DNA of 64,000 bases from Clostridia bacterium (GCA_017623435.1 JAGAPD010000008.1:1-64000), one strand, 5' to 3'. Shown: positions 39,901-47,170, numbered from the stretch's first letter. Notes: generated by a model from the letters alone, not told the origin. Made by a program: numbers and translations.

Positions 39901-40484
39901 TCGAGTGGCTGACGGACGATAGAGTTTCTTGGCTGGACGCCGTCAACGGCAATCAAGAATCAGAGCAGGAAGAGGGCGAAGTGGTTAAGTACGAGGGCGC
40001 TAAGGTTTCGGTAGAGGACCTTCAGAAAAACGAACGACTTGCCGCGGCTCTTCCGCCTGAGCTTATGGCTGCGATTGCTAAAAAGGCGCAAAGCGGTGGT
40101 CAATTCGTGCGTAAAATGGACGCGCCTCAAACTAAGAGTAAAAGAACGCGACTGAGCTTAGAGGACGTAAGAACTATGTTCCGCACGCTTTACACCCGTG
40201 GTAACAGATACAAGATTTTCTTGCTCGTGACTAGCGCCACGATGGACACTATCAACAAGGCTATCGTTGACAAGCTTGACGCGTCGGGTAAGACCATCGC
40301 AAAGGAAAGCTACGCGGTGTACGGCTCGCAAAAAGAGCGCGAGGGAAATGGAAAACGCGACAAGGAAAGCAATCACGAGTGTATCTACGTTTGCCCCGAG
40401 GAAAGCAACACCAGACTTTTTGACTACTCACTTGCAAACAACGGTAAGTGGTGGGACGAGTTTATAAAAATTTTGAAGGACTAA
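36930..40484 (+). CDS. EssC-like FtsK/SpoIIIE ATPase
   Basis: 1184 residues. N-terminal coiled coil (about 1-200). A first, apparently degenerate FtsK/SpoIIIE module follows (about 240-460), betrayed by DERSAVYTNRGISDIFAYN at 371-389. The second module is intact: Walker A GAAESGKS at 566-573, Walker B IIDE with Asp688/Glu689, and NERSALFTQAGVTELSAYN at 649-667, parallel to the first module. A third module (about 860-1184) has lost its P-loop and keeps only a Walker-B-like FVIMHDIEW (Asp990). Three tandem modules are the EssC/EccC plan of type VII secretion. TM and FHA domains are absent, so this is not a canonical EssC or a DNA-translocating FtsK. Confidence 0.85.
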   Translation: MISTFDKLKKLRVTYETELKQRKEEYSQAVAEAKDDYNRSLSIDFVDEEKLRFEVSLDSLEELYQDIVDIYARTKGLTFSVTRHMAGVSARPVPHGGVNEYFDRLVEDCNGALDAIERSRSPEQDIVPIKAFCQGLADLRYVVKNARRLVEETGDTQRKKQELLQRKKERISEAEREYAEQTRVENFDCYGELEKFSQKIIEEYKITGDSMLSNKPIRCRNDHKYLMGFYTADVPTADLNFAERVLHIPSAAFATNPIYFNLNADHTTLLINAPKMFYEKSHILFHDERRKLEFHKLLTNIYLSLISNMPAKQLLFTGVEPDGAGDSVLGGIEMSINEKLKTGVFKKVSKKVDMATESIPELFEEIRSLCDERSAVYTNRGISDIFAYNEKNTSSSNYFLAFFANRYPYGFDSTRYDGRQELVNMATRNGSKGVISIICQETDAKFTPNAQPLTAEELNADVIDISADGTITYNGKRATLDIRSLDFDYDNYMKELSSYLVKASSIWLYDILDKEDAKPAIVKTADKSGDNVFYKRITVPMGESAGKQFNFSMKACSTESFALLVGAAESGKSSFLHTFILSAAAKYSPDELQFGLVDFKAKKDSPEFSQYIKIPGKDNLYVPHVKYLMVNGKAECAIDLFNMLVDIKNERSALFTQAGVTELSAYNDSELVKSGKLPRLPIYMFIIDEYNVMLEGDGKRDRNVNRMIVTALTTTIKAVRAYGIGIMLSGQSVASGLTGEEGALAQMKTRISLYTNSIEGYGTLMGASNVAGKDAKNEVGYLRDKGYSIFTSDAGRTRTQVRHAYAGQTGCKRQLELAKRIRQQWGEGDQLIAGDVTKYPVSHDSKNKFTVGRVEKKKFQIPLGISSASMKAQGLEYSSEQDGMGYFAFAATDQIVDIERNAMFSFLSTTRRQNLSINQIQYLSTFESYNGYFDEYFNAYPQLNNYINLVLGEELTAKKFIEIYDAYESRRAKAAKERCEFEPLFVIMHDIEWLTDDRVSWLDAVNGNQESEQEEGEVVKYEGAKVSVEDLQKNERLAAALPPELMAAIAKKAQSGGQFVRKMDAPQTKSKRTRLSLEDVRTMFRTLYTRGNRYKIFLLVTSATMDTINKAIVDKLDASGKTIAKESYAVYGSQKEREGNGKRDKESNHECIYVCPEESNTRLFDYSLANNGKWWDEFIKILKD

Positions 40485-40490
40485 ACGAGT

Positions 40491-40772
40491 ATGATTATTT
40501 ATGAAAGAGTAAAAAGCTTGAGTGACGAGATGATCGTTGAACTTGCGGAAATGAAAGCTTGCGCTACGAAGTTTAAGAGTAAAACTTCTGATTTCAGCGA
40601 CACTTTGGGTGATAAGATTTCAAACAGCGCGTTCTCGATTAGTGAGGATATCACGCGAATTATCGGCGAAACGGAAAGCATTATCCGTCAAAAGACCACT
40701 AACGTGGGCGATTTCGCGCAGGAGCTTAAAAGAGTAGAAGATATGATTAAATCAAAGGTGGATAATATATGA
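40491..40772 (+). CDS. Small helical protein, WXG100-size, FSDTLGD motif
   Basis: 93 residues, predicted all-helical, with no Trp and one Cys. The segment FSDTLGDKIS (35-44) recurs as FSDTLGDSIS near the C-terminus of the 336-residue protein of the same cluster (41325-42335). Starts six bases after the ATPase gene with GAAGGA upstream, and its stop overlaps the next start (ATGA). Size, helicity and place after an EssC-like ATPase suggest a secreted substrate or partner of the WXG100 kind, though the WXG turn itself is absent. Confidence 0.7.
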   Translation: MIIYERVKSLSDEMIVELAEMKACATKFKSKTSDFSDTLGDKISNSAFSISEDITRIIGETESIIRQKTTNVGDFAQELKRVEDMIKSKVDNI

Positions 40773-41068
40773 GCGTTAACGACCAGATTGCAGCGGCAAC
40801 CGAGGAGTTGCTTGGCATCGTAAGAGATTATTACAAAGACCTCAACGGTTTTATTGAGGATATGCTCCGCGAGATTGAATCGCTCAACGACAAAATGAAT
40901 CAGATTAACCAAAACTGGAACGACGCTAACTTCGACGATTTCAGAAATAGCGTTAACGTCAAAATCAGGGAGCTTGAAAGCCAGATTAATCGCGCAAAGG
41001 ACCTTTTGTCTATGGTAAAAGAGACCGAAAATTCCTTTGCGTCTGCGCTTGCTATTTTAAGGGGTTAG
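40769..41068 (+). CDS. WXG100-like small helical protein
   Basis: 99 residues. Two amphipathic helices flank a turn with Trp50 (QNWNDANFDDFRNSV), i.e. W-N-D in place of W-x-G, with Phe55 and Phe58 behind it. Length, central Trp and hairpin layout match the WXG100/EsxA family of type VII secretion substrates. No signal peptide, as in that family. Four-base overlap with the gene before. The identification rests on architecture, not on overall sequence similarity. Confidence 0.72.
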   Translation: MSVNDQIAAATEELLGIVRDYYKDLNGFIEDMLREIESLNDKMNQINQNWNDANFDDFRNSVNVKIRELESQINRAKDLLSMVKETENSFASALAILRG

Positions 41069-41074
41069 TCCGTT

Positions 41075-41332
41075 ATGGGAAAAATTTACGACGACGGCAA
41101 CTTCTTTTCGGGCGTAAGCTATTCGGTTGACGAGATTAGTTTTACCTATACTTCGTGGAACGATAGCGTAGGTAGTGCGCTTACGAAGGTGGCGAAAACC
41201 GTTCCCTCTTCCTTTAACTACGCGCAGGGTGAGCTGTGGGAAAAGATTGCGCCCCTTCTTAAAGTGGAGGAAAACGAAATCAAATACTGTGGCTACGAGG
41301 GCGAAATTGGAGGGCTGAAAGTAGATGAGTAG
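41075..41332 (+). CDS. Small protein of the type VII-like cluster
   Basis: 85 residues, no recognised family. It shares a W-N-D turn (TSWNDSVG, Trp28) with the preceding WXG100-like protein; the rest is mixed, with KVEENEIKYCGYEGEI near the C-terminus. AAGGGG precedes the ATG and the last eight bases overlap the next gene, so it is firmly part of the operon. It may be an adaptor or chaperone for the helical substrates. Confidence 0.65.
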   Translation: MGKIYDDGNFFSGVSYSVDEISFTYTSWNDSVGSALTKVAKTVPSSFNYAQGELWEKIAPLLKVEENEIKYCGYEGEIGGLKVDE

Positions 41333-42335
41333 CGTACACGTATCCCCCGAAAACATAGGAAGATTTGCCGACCACGCGCGCGATTGCGCCAGCGAGGTCA
41401 ATAACGAGCTTGCTAAAGGGCGTAGTGCCGTTATTGACGTAGAAAACAAGGTAAACGTTGCTATCTCTAACACGAACGCGCTTATTGAGGAAATGGTACG
41501 CGATTTTGAACACGCGCAAAAGGTTTACGAGGAAAACTGTGAACTTTTAGAAAAAAAGGAGGCGGAATATAACGCGGTAGAAAAGCAGTTATCCGCCGCG
41601 CGTGATAGTTTAGAGGCAGCGCAGGAAGAGCAAACGCGTGCGAAAAATTCCTCGTCAGGCTCGACTCCCGAGGAAAAGAAAGCGCACGACAGCGCAGTTT
41701 CCGCTGCTAATAGCGCCGTTTCTTCGGCAAGTAGTGCAGTTTCCTCGCTTAAAAGCGAGCTTACCAAAATAGGCAAGGTTATCGAGCGTATCAACCGCGC
41801 AAACAGTAGGCTTAGAGATATAATGTATATCGTCAAAAATCAAATGCGCGAGGCGAGAGAGTATATTGCAGGGCTTCAGAAACAGCTTCGCGCCGTTATG
41901 GGCAAAAAGGAAAGGTTTGAATCGGAAGGTAAACGCGCGGTAGACAGCTTTAACACGCTTGCAATCGTTGCGACTAACGCGAAAAGCTATATTGATTCGG
42001 CTTGTAAGTCCCTTGCCGACGCGGCCGATAAGGATTATTCCTCGTACGATAACAGGGTAAGTATGAATTCCATTCACGCGCTTATCGACGCTGCTGAAAT
42101 TATGGAAAATATGAAGGAAAGCGTGCAAAATTTCACGCACGACCAAAAGGAGCGAGTGCAGGAATTTAGCGACACTTTGGGCGATAGTATTTCTTACCAT
42201 ATGGCGCAGGTGGGAGCGGATATAGGTGAAAAGATGGTGCACGCTACCGCTACCTTTGACGAAAAAGCGCAAAAATTACGCCAGGCGTACAAGCAGTTAG
42301 TCGCCTACACTAATATTCATTATACGAGATATTGA
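41325..42335 (+). CDS. Long helical protein, putative type VII-like substrate
   Basis: 336 residues, almost entirely helical. The N-terminus (VHVSPENIGRFADHARDCASEV) resembles the beginning of WXG100/LXG-type helical domains. Residues 65-150 form a coiled coil interrupted by a Ser/Ala-rich segment with repeated AVSSASSAVSS (about 110-145). The C-terminal part carries FSDTLGDSIS, shared with the 93-residue protein. There is no recognisable toxin domain. Last gene of the cluster, before the hairpin at 42384-42442. Confidence 0.68.
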   Translation: MSSVHVSPENIGRFADHARDCASEVNNELAKGRSAVIDVENKVNVAISNTNALIEEMVRDFEHAQKVYEENCELLEKKEAEYNAVEKQLSAARDSLEAAQEEQTRAKNSSSGSTPEEKKAHDSAVSAANSAVSSASSAVSSLKSELTKIGKVIERINRANSRLRDIMYIVKNQMREAREYIAGLQKQLRAVMGKKERFESEGKRAVDSFNTLAIVATNAKSYIDSACKSLADAADKDYSSYDNRVSMNSIHALIDAAEIMENMKESVQNFTHDQKERVQEFSDTLGDSISYHMAQVGADIGEKMVHATATFDEKAQKLRQAYKQLVAYTNIHYTRY

Positions 42336-42383
42336 TTAAAGGAAACGGTATAAGTGAGTTCCTATAAGGGAAATTTAATTTAA

Positions 42384-42442
42384 GATAAAAGTATAGCCCA
42401 CTATACTTCGCAAAAAGCGAAATATGGTGGGCTTTATCTTTA
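42384..42442 (+). terminator. Long hairpin after the type VII-like cluster
   Basis: Imperfect stem of about 24 pairs (AAAGTATAGCCCAC...CTTCGC with GCGAAATA...GTGGGCTTTATCTTT) around an AAAAA loop. It has only a short T-tract, so it may slow or end transcription, or stabilise the mRNA end. Confidence 0.55.
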
Positions 42443-42469
42443 CCACAAAAGATTAAAGATTTTAGTTTT

Positions 42470-42720
42470 ATTTTTAGGCTTGTGGCTAAAAGTTATAAGC
42501 AAATAAGTTTTGCGTTATGATAGCAAACAAGTTTGCTAACTATGATAAATAAATCCTTTAACTTGCCGTTAGGCAATCATAACGATACGCAGTATCTCAT
42601 AACTCATAACAAATCCGTTTACGGATTTATTTAGTTGCCGAATCCCTTGTAGGGACTCGGCTAACGCCGTTTCTTTTTTTGTTCGTGATAAAAAGGCGTT
42701 AACTATCAAATTTTGATACT
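42470..42720. repeat. Composite hairpin repeat (ATAACTCATAAC family), copy 1
   Basis: About 250 bases without a gene, made of short hairpins: AGCAAACAAGTTTGCT, TTGCCGTTAGGCAA, AAATCCGTTTACGGATTT, GAATCCCTTGTAGGGACTC. It contains ATAACTCATAAC (about 42597). The same 12-mer, flanked by similar small hairpins and a closing NAACGGNNNN segment, is at about 61733-61744 in the gap before 61870. Probably one family of non-coding element. Confidence 0.5.
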
Positions 42721-42727
42721 ACGGCAC

Positions 42728-42756
42728 TTGAAAAAAGTCGAAAAGTGTTGTATAAT
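42728..42756 (+). promoter_or_regulatory. Promoter of the double-XRE/InlB-repeat gene
   Basis: TTGAAA (42728-42733), 17 bases, TATAAT (42751-42756). The -10 box overlaps a possible upstream TTG start, so translation starts at ATG 42775. Confidence 0.75.
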
Positions 42757-42774
42757 GTAATAAAGGATGAAAAA

Positions 42775-45700
42775 ATGCAATTTTACGAAAGATTAAAACA
42801 ACTCCGAAAAAATGCGAATTTAACGCAAAACGAGTTTTCAGAAAGGGTGGGCGTGCATTTTCAGACCGTTTCAAAATGGGAGCGTGGTGCGTCTGAGCCG
42901 GATATTTCTCTACTTGGGATAATATCGGGCGTTTTGTCCGTATCGGTAGAAACGCTTTTGGGAGTAGATCAGGGCGAGCAAGTTTTTACGGGCGATTTTA
43001 ACGCCGAGAAAATGGGCATATCCATTGCCGAGCAACGCAAAAAGCAAGGACTAAATCAAAACGAGCTTGCCGAAAAATTAAGCGTTTCAGCGGACATAAT
43101 ATCCAAGTGGGAGAGAGGCGTTACCAGTCCTGACCGAGCGTCGCTTACTTCTCTTTCCTCGCTTTTATCCGTCCCCTTATCCAAGCTTTACTTTGGCGTT
43201 TTGGACGACGCGGAGGTGATAAACTACGCCACGGAAAAGAAACGCAAAAATCCGTTTTGGCAGATTTTGGCGGTAACGTGTGCCTGCGTTTTGGTCGTTT
43301 GTTTGTCCGTTTTTATTCCGATCATAACTAATTTAACTCAAAATAATAGCGTTGAAACGGTCGAGCCTGTCGTTTACACGGTGGACTTCTGGGTGAACGG
43401 TGGACAAATCGAGGGCGAGTACGAAAGCGAGTTTACCGGTGTTGGCGACGAGATTTCGTTGCCTACGCCACGAAAAGAGGAGGACGTTTTCGTTGGGTGG
43501 TACTTAAATAGCGACTACTCAGGCGACAGCGTAAGTAGCGTTACCTGTGACGGAAAAAGCGTAAGCGTTTATGCGAAGTGGCAGTCGGGTGAGTGCGGAA
43601 TCAGATACGAGCTGGGCGGCGGTACTTGTGACGGCAATCCTACGGTCACTAACGGTAGCGACGTAATTACGCTTAACGACGCGAAAAGAAACAGCCATAT
43701 TTTCCTTGGTTGGTACACCGAGAAAAACGGTGGCGAAAAGTACGAATACGTGGGTGGTGATCATTCTAAAAATATCACGCTTTACGCGCGCTGGCAAAAG
43801 GTCGAACAGACTTTTTCCGTAACCTACACTTATAACGGTGGTAACCTTGAAAAAAGCAATCCTTCGTCGCTTTCTTACGGCGAAGTTTATATCCTCAATC
43901 CCGCGCAAAAAGTCGGTCACAAGTTTTTGGGCTGGTACGACGACGCTAACGGCGAAGGCAAGGCTTACGAATGGATTGAGGGAAATGCCGACTTGCACCT
44001 TTACGCGCTTTTCGAGCCTATTTGCTACGTCATCTCTTACGAGTACGACGGCGTTTATAAAAACGAAAGCAACCCCTCGTTCGTGACCTACGGCGAGGAA
44101 GTGGAGCTGAGTGACGTGATTTTTGAAGGTCATAACTTCGTTGGTTGGTTTACGAGCGAAGAGGGAGGCCAAAAAATTGAACGCATTACACCCGAAAACG
44201 TAACCTCGTTAACTACGCTTTACGCGCGTTACGAGCCAAAAACTTACACCGTCACGCTGTTTGCAAACGGCGGAATAGTGGACGAAAAGGAGGTGGAAAC
44301 GTGCTATCTAACTTATACTTACGGCACGGTTTTGCCCCTTCCCGTTGCACTCAAAGACGAGTACACTTTTGAATGCTGGGTGGACGAGGACGGACGCGAA
44401 TTTAGCGAAATGACGGTATACGCATACGGCGATTTGGTTTTGACGGCACGTTATTATCGCACGGACGGTACGAAAATTATTTACGAAAAAGAGGGCGGAG
44501 AGCCGACTGCGGATCTCCCTGAAAAGATTATTCACGGCACGCGTCAATCGCTTTGCTCGCTGACTAAAGAGGGATTTATTTTCCTTGGCTGGAACGATAA
44601 AAAAGACGGCTCGGGCGAGTTTTATACGCTTACGCCCGTAAGTGATGCGGAGCAGTTTACGCTTTACGCCATTTGGCAAGAAATTCTGACCAACGGCAGT
44701 AGCGAGCATTTTGACTTCGTTAAGGGCGCAACGACCGTGACGGTGACCAAATACAAGGGGCAAACGGGCGAGCATATCGACGTCGTTATTCCCTCGTATA
44801 TAGAGGAATTGCCCGTCTCAAAAATAGGTGACGGACAAAGCGCGTATTCCATTTTTGGCGAAGAAAACGTCAAACTCAATTCGCTCACCCTTCCGCTTAC
44901 CTTGCGCACGATAGAGTGCAACGCGCTATCCAATATTGAACTTACGCAAACGCTGATTATCCCTGCAACTACGATTGAGATAAAAGCGAACGCGTTTGCT
45001 AACTCCTTTTTGGCGGTAGAGTTTGCGGAAAATAGCGAGCTTAAAGCTTTAACGAAGAACGCTTTTTATAGCGCGAAGATTAAAAACGTTTTCGTTATTC
45101 CCGATAGCGTTGACGTGATAGAGGGCTTTTCACTTTCAACGTCTTGTATGGGCGTAAAACTTCCAAACAAGCCTATACGTATAGCGTCGTTTGCCTTTTA
45201 TGATGAAGATAATGGTGCGCATACCGTTTACTTTCCCGATAATATTGACTTCGATTTGATTGAAGAAAATGCCTTTTATAAAAATGGCAGTAATTCAGTT
45301 AATTATTGTGTGTATTCAAAGAAAGTTATTTCCGAAGAGTTGAAGAGAAAATGGGGTGCGTACGAAACGCACATCGTAGCAAGCGGCGTGACGCTCGTGG
45401 ACGGCGATTCCGTAACTACGCTTGACGGCAACGAATTTATTTTACCTACGCCTCAAAAGGAAGGCTACCGTTTCCTTGGCTGGCAAAAGCCTAACGGGGC
45501 AATAGCAGGTCAGTATTACGTCGCAAAAGAGAATAATCTTACCCTGACTGCATTGTACGAAAGTAATAACGACTTCTTGGGAAGTGATAAAACTTCGCCT
45601 ATCACGTTAAACGTAGGGGATAGCGTTGAAATTGATTTAGTGCTTGCGCAAAACGTGCATTTCTTTATTCCGGATCAAGGAATGGCGTATCAGGTAAAAG

Positions 45701-45948
45701 TTATTCCGCTAAACGATTATACTAACGTTGACGGTTCGTGTAGCGGTTGTTTTAGTTATCCAGTTGACACCGCTCTTAGTCTAATAGATTTTGCAACGCA
45801 AGTTACGAATTGGTATACTGATTTCACACCAACGCTATTTTGTATAGAGGAAGGTGACCAAAATTTTGCAATAAGACGCGTGAGAAACACGTGTGGAATT
45901 GCTTATTCGCTCCGCTATAAGGTTTCCGTAACCCCCTATACGCAGTAA
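42775..45948 (+). CDS. Double-XRE transmembrane protein with InlB-type repeats and leucine-rich segment
   Basis: 1057 residues from ATG 42775 (AAAGGA). Two tandem XRE helix-turn-helix domains (1-63 and about 79-140; FQTVSKWERGASEPD and ADIISKWERGVTSPD), a basic stretch, one TM helix (162-187), then a large outside region. That region has about six consecutive Listeria-Bacteroides (InlB B-type) repeats, each with a Y.....GG start and an F.GWY..........YA.W end, a BspA-like leucine-rich segment (about 680-800), a seventh InlB repeat and a C-terminal domain. A DNA-binding head on an adhesin-like ectodomain is unusual and suggests direct signalling from surface contact to transcription. Terminator at 45990-46021. 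Confidence 0.88.
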   Translation: MQFYERLKQLRKNANLTQNEFSERVGVHFQTVSKWERGASEPDISLLGIISGVLSVSVETLLGVDQGEQVFTGDFNAEKMGISIAEQRKKQGLNQNELAEKLSVSADIISKWERGVTSPDRASLTSLSSLLSVPLSKLYFGVLDDAEVINYATEKKRKNPFWQILAVTCACVLVVCLSVFIPIITNLTQNNSVETVEPVVYTVDFWVNGGQIEGEYESEFTGVGDEISLPTPRKEEDVFVGWYLNSDYSGDSVSSVTCDGKSVSVYAKWQSGECGIRYELGGGTCDGNPTVTNGSDVITLNDAKRNSHIFLGWYTEKNGGEKYEYVGGDHSKNITLYARWQKVEQTFSVTYTYNGGNLEKSNPSSLSYGEVYILNPAQKVGHKFLGWYDDANGEGKAYEWIEGNADLHLYALFEPICYVISYEYDGVYKNESNPSFVTYGEEVELSDVIFEGHNFVGWFTSEEGGQKIERITPENVTSLTTLYARYEPKTYTVTLFANGGIVDEKEVETCYLTYTYGTVLPLPVALKDEYTFECWVDEDGREFSEMTVYAYGDLVLTARYYRTDGTKIIYEKEGGEPTADLPEKIIHGTRQSLCSLTKEGFIFLGWNDKKDGSGEFYTLTPVSDAEQFTLYAIWQEILTNGSSEHFDFVKGATTVTVTKYKGQTGEHIDVVIPSYIEELPVSKIGDGQSAYSIFGEENVKLNSLTLPLTLRTIECNALSNIELTQTLIIPATTIEIKANAFANSFLAVEFAENSELKALTKNAFYSAKIKNVFVIPDSVDVIEGFSLSTSCMGVKLPNKPIRIASFAFYDEDNGAHTVYFPDNIDFDLIEENAFYKNGSNSVNYCVYSKKVISEELKRKWGAYETHIVASGVTLVDGDSVTTLDGNEFILPTPQKEGYRFLGWQKPNGAIAGQYYVAKENNLTLTALYESNNDFLGSDKTSPITLNVGDSVEIDLVLAQNVHFFIPDQGMAYQVKVIPLNDYTNVDGSCSGCFSYPVDTALSLIDFATQVTNWYTDFTPTLFCIEEGDQNFAIRRVRNTCGIAYSLRYKVSVTPYTQ

Positions 45949-45989
45949 GATTAGTAGCGAAAGTAAACTAACGTTTTTTGAATAAAAAA

Positions 45990-46021
45990 GAGCCGTTTTT
46001 GATACTCAAGACGGCTTTTTT
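45990..46021 (+). terminator. Terminator of the double-XRE gene
   Basis: GAGCCGT / ACGGCTTT stem and six T. Confidence 0.7.
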
Positions 46022-46216
46022 ATTGACAAAATTTAAAATTAAGCGTTTTTTTCCATAAACTAAGCGGAATTTTCCAGCGATTGGAAATACAGGCTAACAA
46101 CAAAACGCACAAAATATGATATACTTGTATTGTCGAAAGGGAAACCCTTTTCGATAGGTTGGCCACCAAAAATAAATAAAGGAGTTTATAAAAGCGCTTT
46201 TCAAACAGAAAAACAA

Positions 46217-46447
46217 ATGTCAAAATCTTACGTTGTATTGCACCTGTACGACGCCTTTACAAAAGGCGAGCCCGTCACGGTAGAGAAGTGTTGCGAAGCT
46301 TACGACATCTCTATCCCCACCTTCCGTCGCTATATCGCCCTTCTTCGCGATTATTTTATGGAAGAGTATAGCTACGAAATCGTGTACAGTAAGACCAGAA
46401 ACACCTATTACCTGCGTAAAGACAAACTACCAACTGATTTAAGTTAA
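46217..46447 (+). CDS. Small winged-helix protein (WYL-regulator N-terminal-like), paralogue 1
   Basis: 76 residues from ATG 46217. One helix-turn-helix domain: VVLHLYDAFTKGEPVTVEKC, YDISIPTFRRYIALLRDYF, and a wing with EIVYSKTRNTYYLRK. It is clearly paralogous to 49594-49809 (same length, STFRRY/ATFRRY recognition helix, same wing), and resembles the DNA-binding half of WYL regulators without the WYL domain. No ribosome site stands close to the ATG: an AAAGGAG lies 30 bases upstream, and the leader from about 46133 contains a TCGAAAGGG / CCCTTTTCGA hairpin and GGTTGGCCACC, so translation may be structure-controlled. Confidence 0.8.
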   Translation: MSKSYVVLHLYDAFTKGEPVTVEKCCEAYDISIPTFRRYIALLRDYFMEEYSYEIVYSKTRNTYYLRKDKLPTDLS

Positions 46448-46507
46448 AACGCTCGCTTATTTAAGTGGGTGCTTTGACGCGCTCGTAATAGGAAGAAACG
46501 TGTGATA

Positions 46508-46543
46508 GCAAAACCACCGTGTAATATTACGCGGTGGTTTTGC
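46508..46543. terminator. Bidirectional terminator
   Basis: GCAAAACCACCG / CGGTGGTTTTGC, 12 pairs, enclosing a further GTAATATTAC palindrome. It follows the winged-helix gene. Confidence 0.8.
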
Positions 46544-46560
46544 TTTGTGAATTATAGTTA

Positions 46561-46671
46561 GAGGGCGGATTTGCGCGATATGCAAATCCTTTGGGACATC
46601 ATATAACAAGTAAAAATATTTGCTTGCAAGGATATTTTTACGCCGTTATTTACGAGCTTGCGAGTTATGCT
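46561..46671. repeat. 111-base direct repeat next to tRNA-Ser, copy 1
   Basis: Identical to 46835-46945 except one base (GAGGGCGG against GAGAGCGG); period 274. It includes hairpin GATTTGCGCGATATGCAAATC and GCAAG-rich arms. Both copies are followed by a TCTACGAAAAAA segment and a CCCGAAA-GGGTATGG hairpin. Confidence 0.85.
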
Positions 46672-46834
46672 TGCGCATTGATAAAAAGAAAGCGAGATAG
46701 CAGGAAACTGAGTTTCCCTTGGTCGCAATGCGACCGCGAACTACAACATCGCTGACGCTCGTTGAAGTTCTCGTCAAGCATTGTCTACGAAAAAAAGACC
46801 CGAAAAGGGTATGGCTAATGCTTTTTATAAGCGA

Positions 46835-46945
46835 GAGAGCGGATTTGCGCGATATGCAAATCCTTTGGGACATCATATAACAAGTAAAAATATTTGCTTG
46901 CAAGGATATTTTTACGCCGTTATTTACGAGCTTGCGAGTTATGCT
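46835..46945. repeat. 111-base direct repeat next to tRNA-Ser, copy 2
   Basis: Second copy, ending about 95 bases before the tRNA-Ser 3' end. The 163 bases between copies contain no gene; they hold GAAACTGAGTTTC and GGTCGCAATGCGACC hairpins. No copy of the tRNA is present between the repeats. Confidence 0.85.
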
Positions 46946-47005
46946 ACGCATTGGTCCGCGAACGAAATTGCAAGCAATTTCAGTTCAGAATCGATGCTTT
47001 CTACG

Positions 47006-47040
47006 AAAAAATCCATACCCGAAATGGGTATGGATTTTTT
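47006..47040 (-). terminator. Terminator of tRNA-Ser
   Basis: AATCCATACCC / GGGTATGGATT stem with A and T tracts at the two sides, abutting the tRNA 3' end. Confidence 0.85.
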
Positions 47041-47134
47041 GGCGGAGAAAGCGAGATTCGAACTCGCGCTTCAGTTTATCACCGAACTAACCCCTTAGCA
47101 GGGGGTCCCCTTATAGCCTCTTGGGTATTTCTCC
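47040..47134 (-). tRNA. tRNA-Ser (anticodon GCU)
   Basis: 95 nt with encoded CCA, a class II tRNA. Acceptor GGAGAAA pairs with TTTCTCC; anticodon loop CTGCTAA (GCT) on stem CCCC/GGGG; a long variable arm (GTTAGTTCGGTGATAAACTGAAGC); T-arm GCGAGTTCGAATCTCGC. Confidence 0.95.
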
Positions 47135-47170
47135 GTGCAAAAGGCTACGTGCAATATTGATAGCCTAATT

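Noticed and set aside
40491-42335. Phage tape-measure or conjugation genes
   Set aside because: The FtsK-like ATPase and helical proteins could suggest such elements, but no integrase, relaxase, capsid, portal or tail gene occurs and flanking genes are chromosomal.
46561-46945. CRISPR array
   Set aside because: Only two copies, 111 bases long with a 163-base gap, and no cas genes anywhere in the window.
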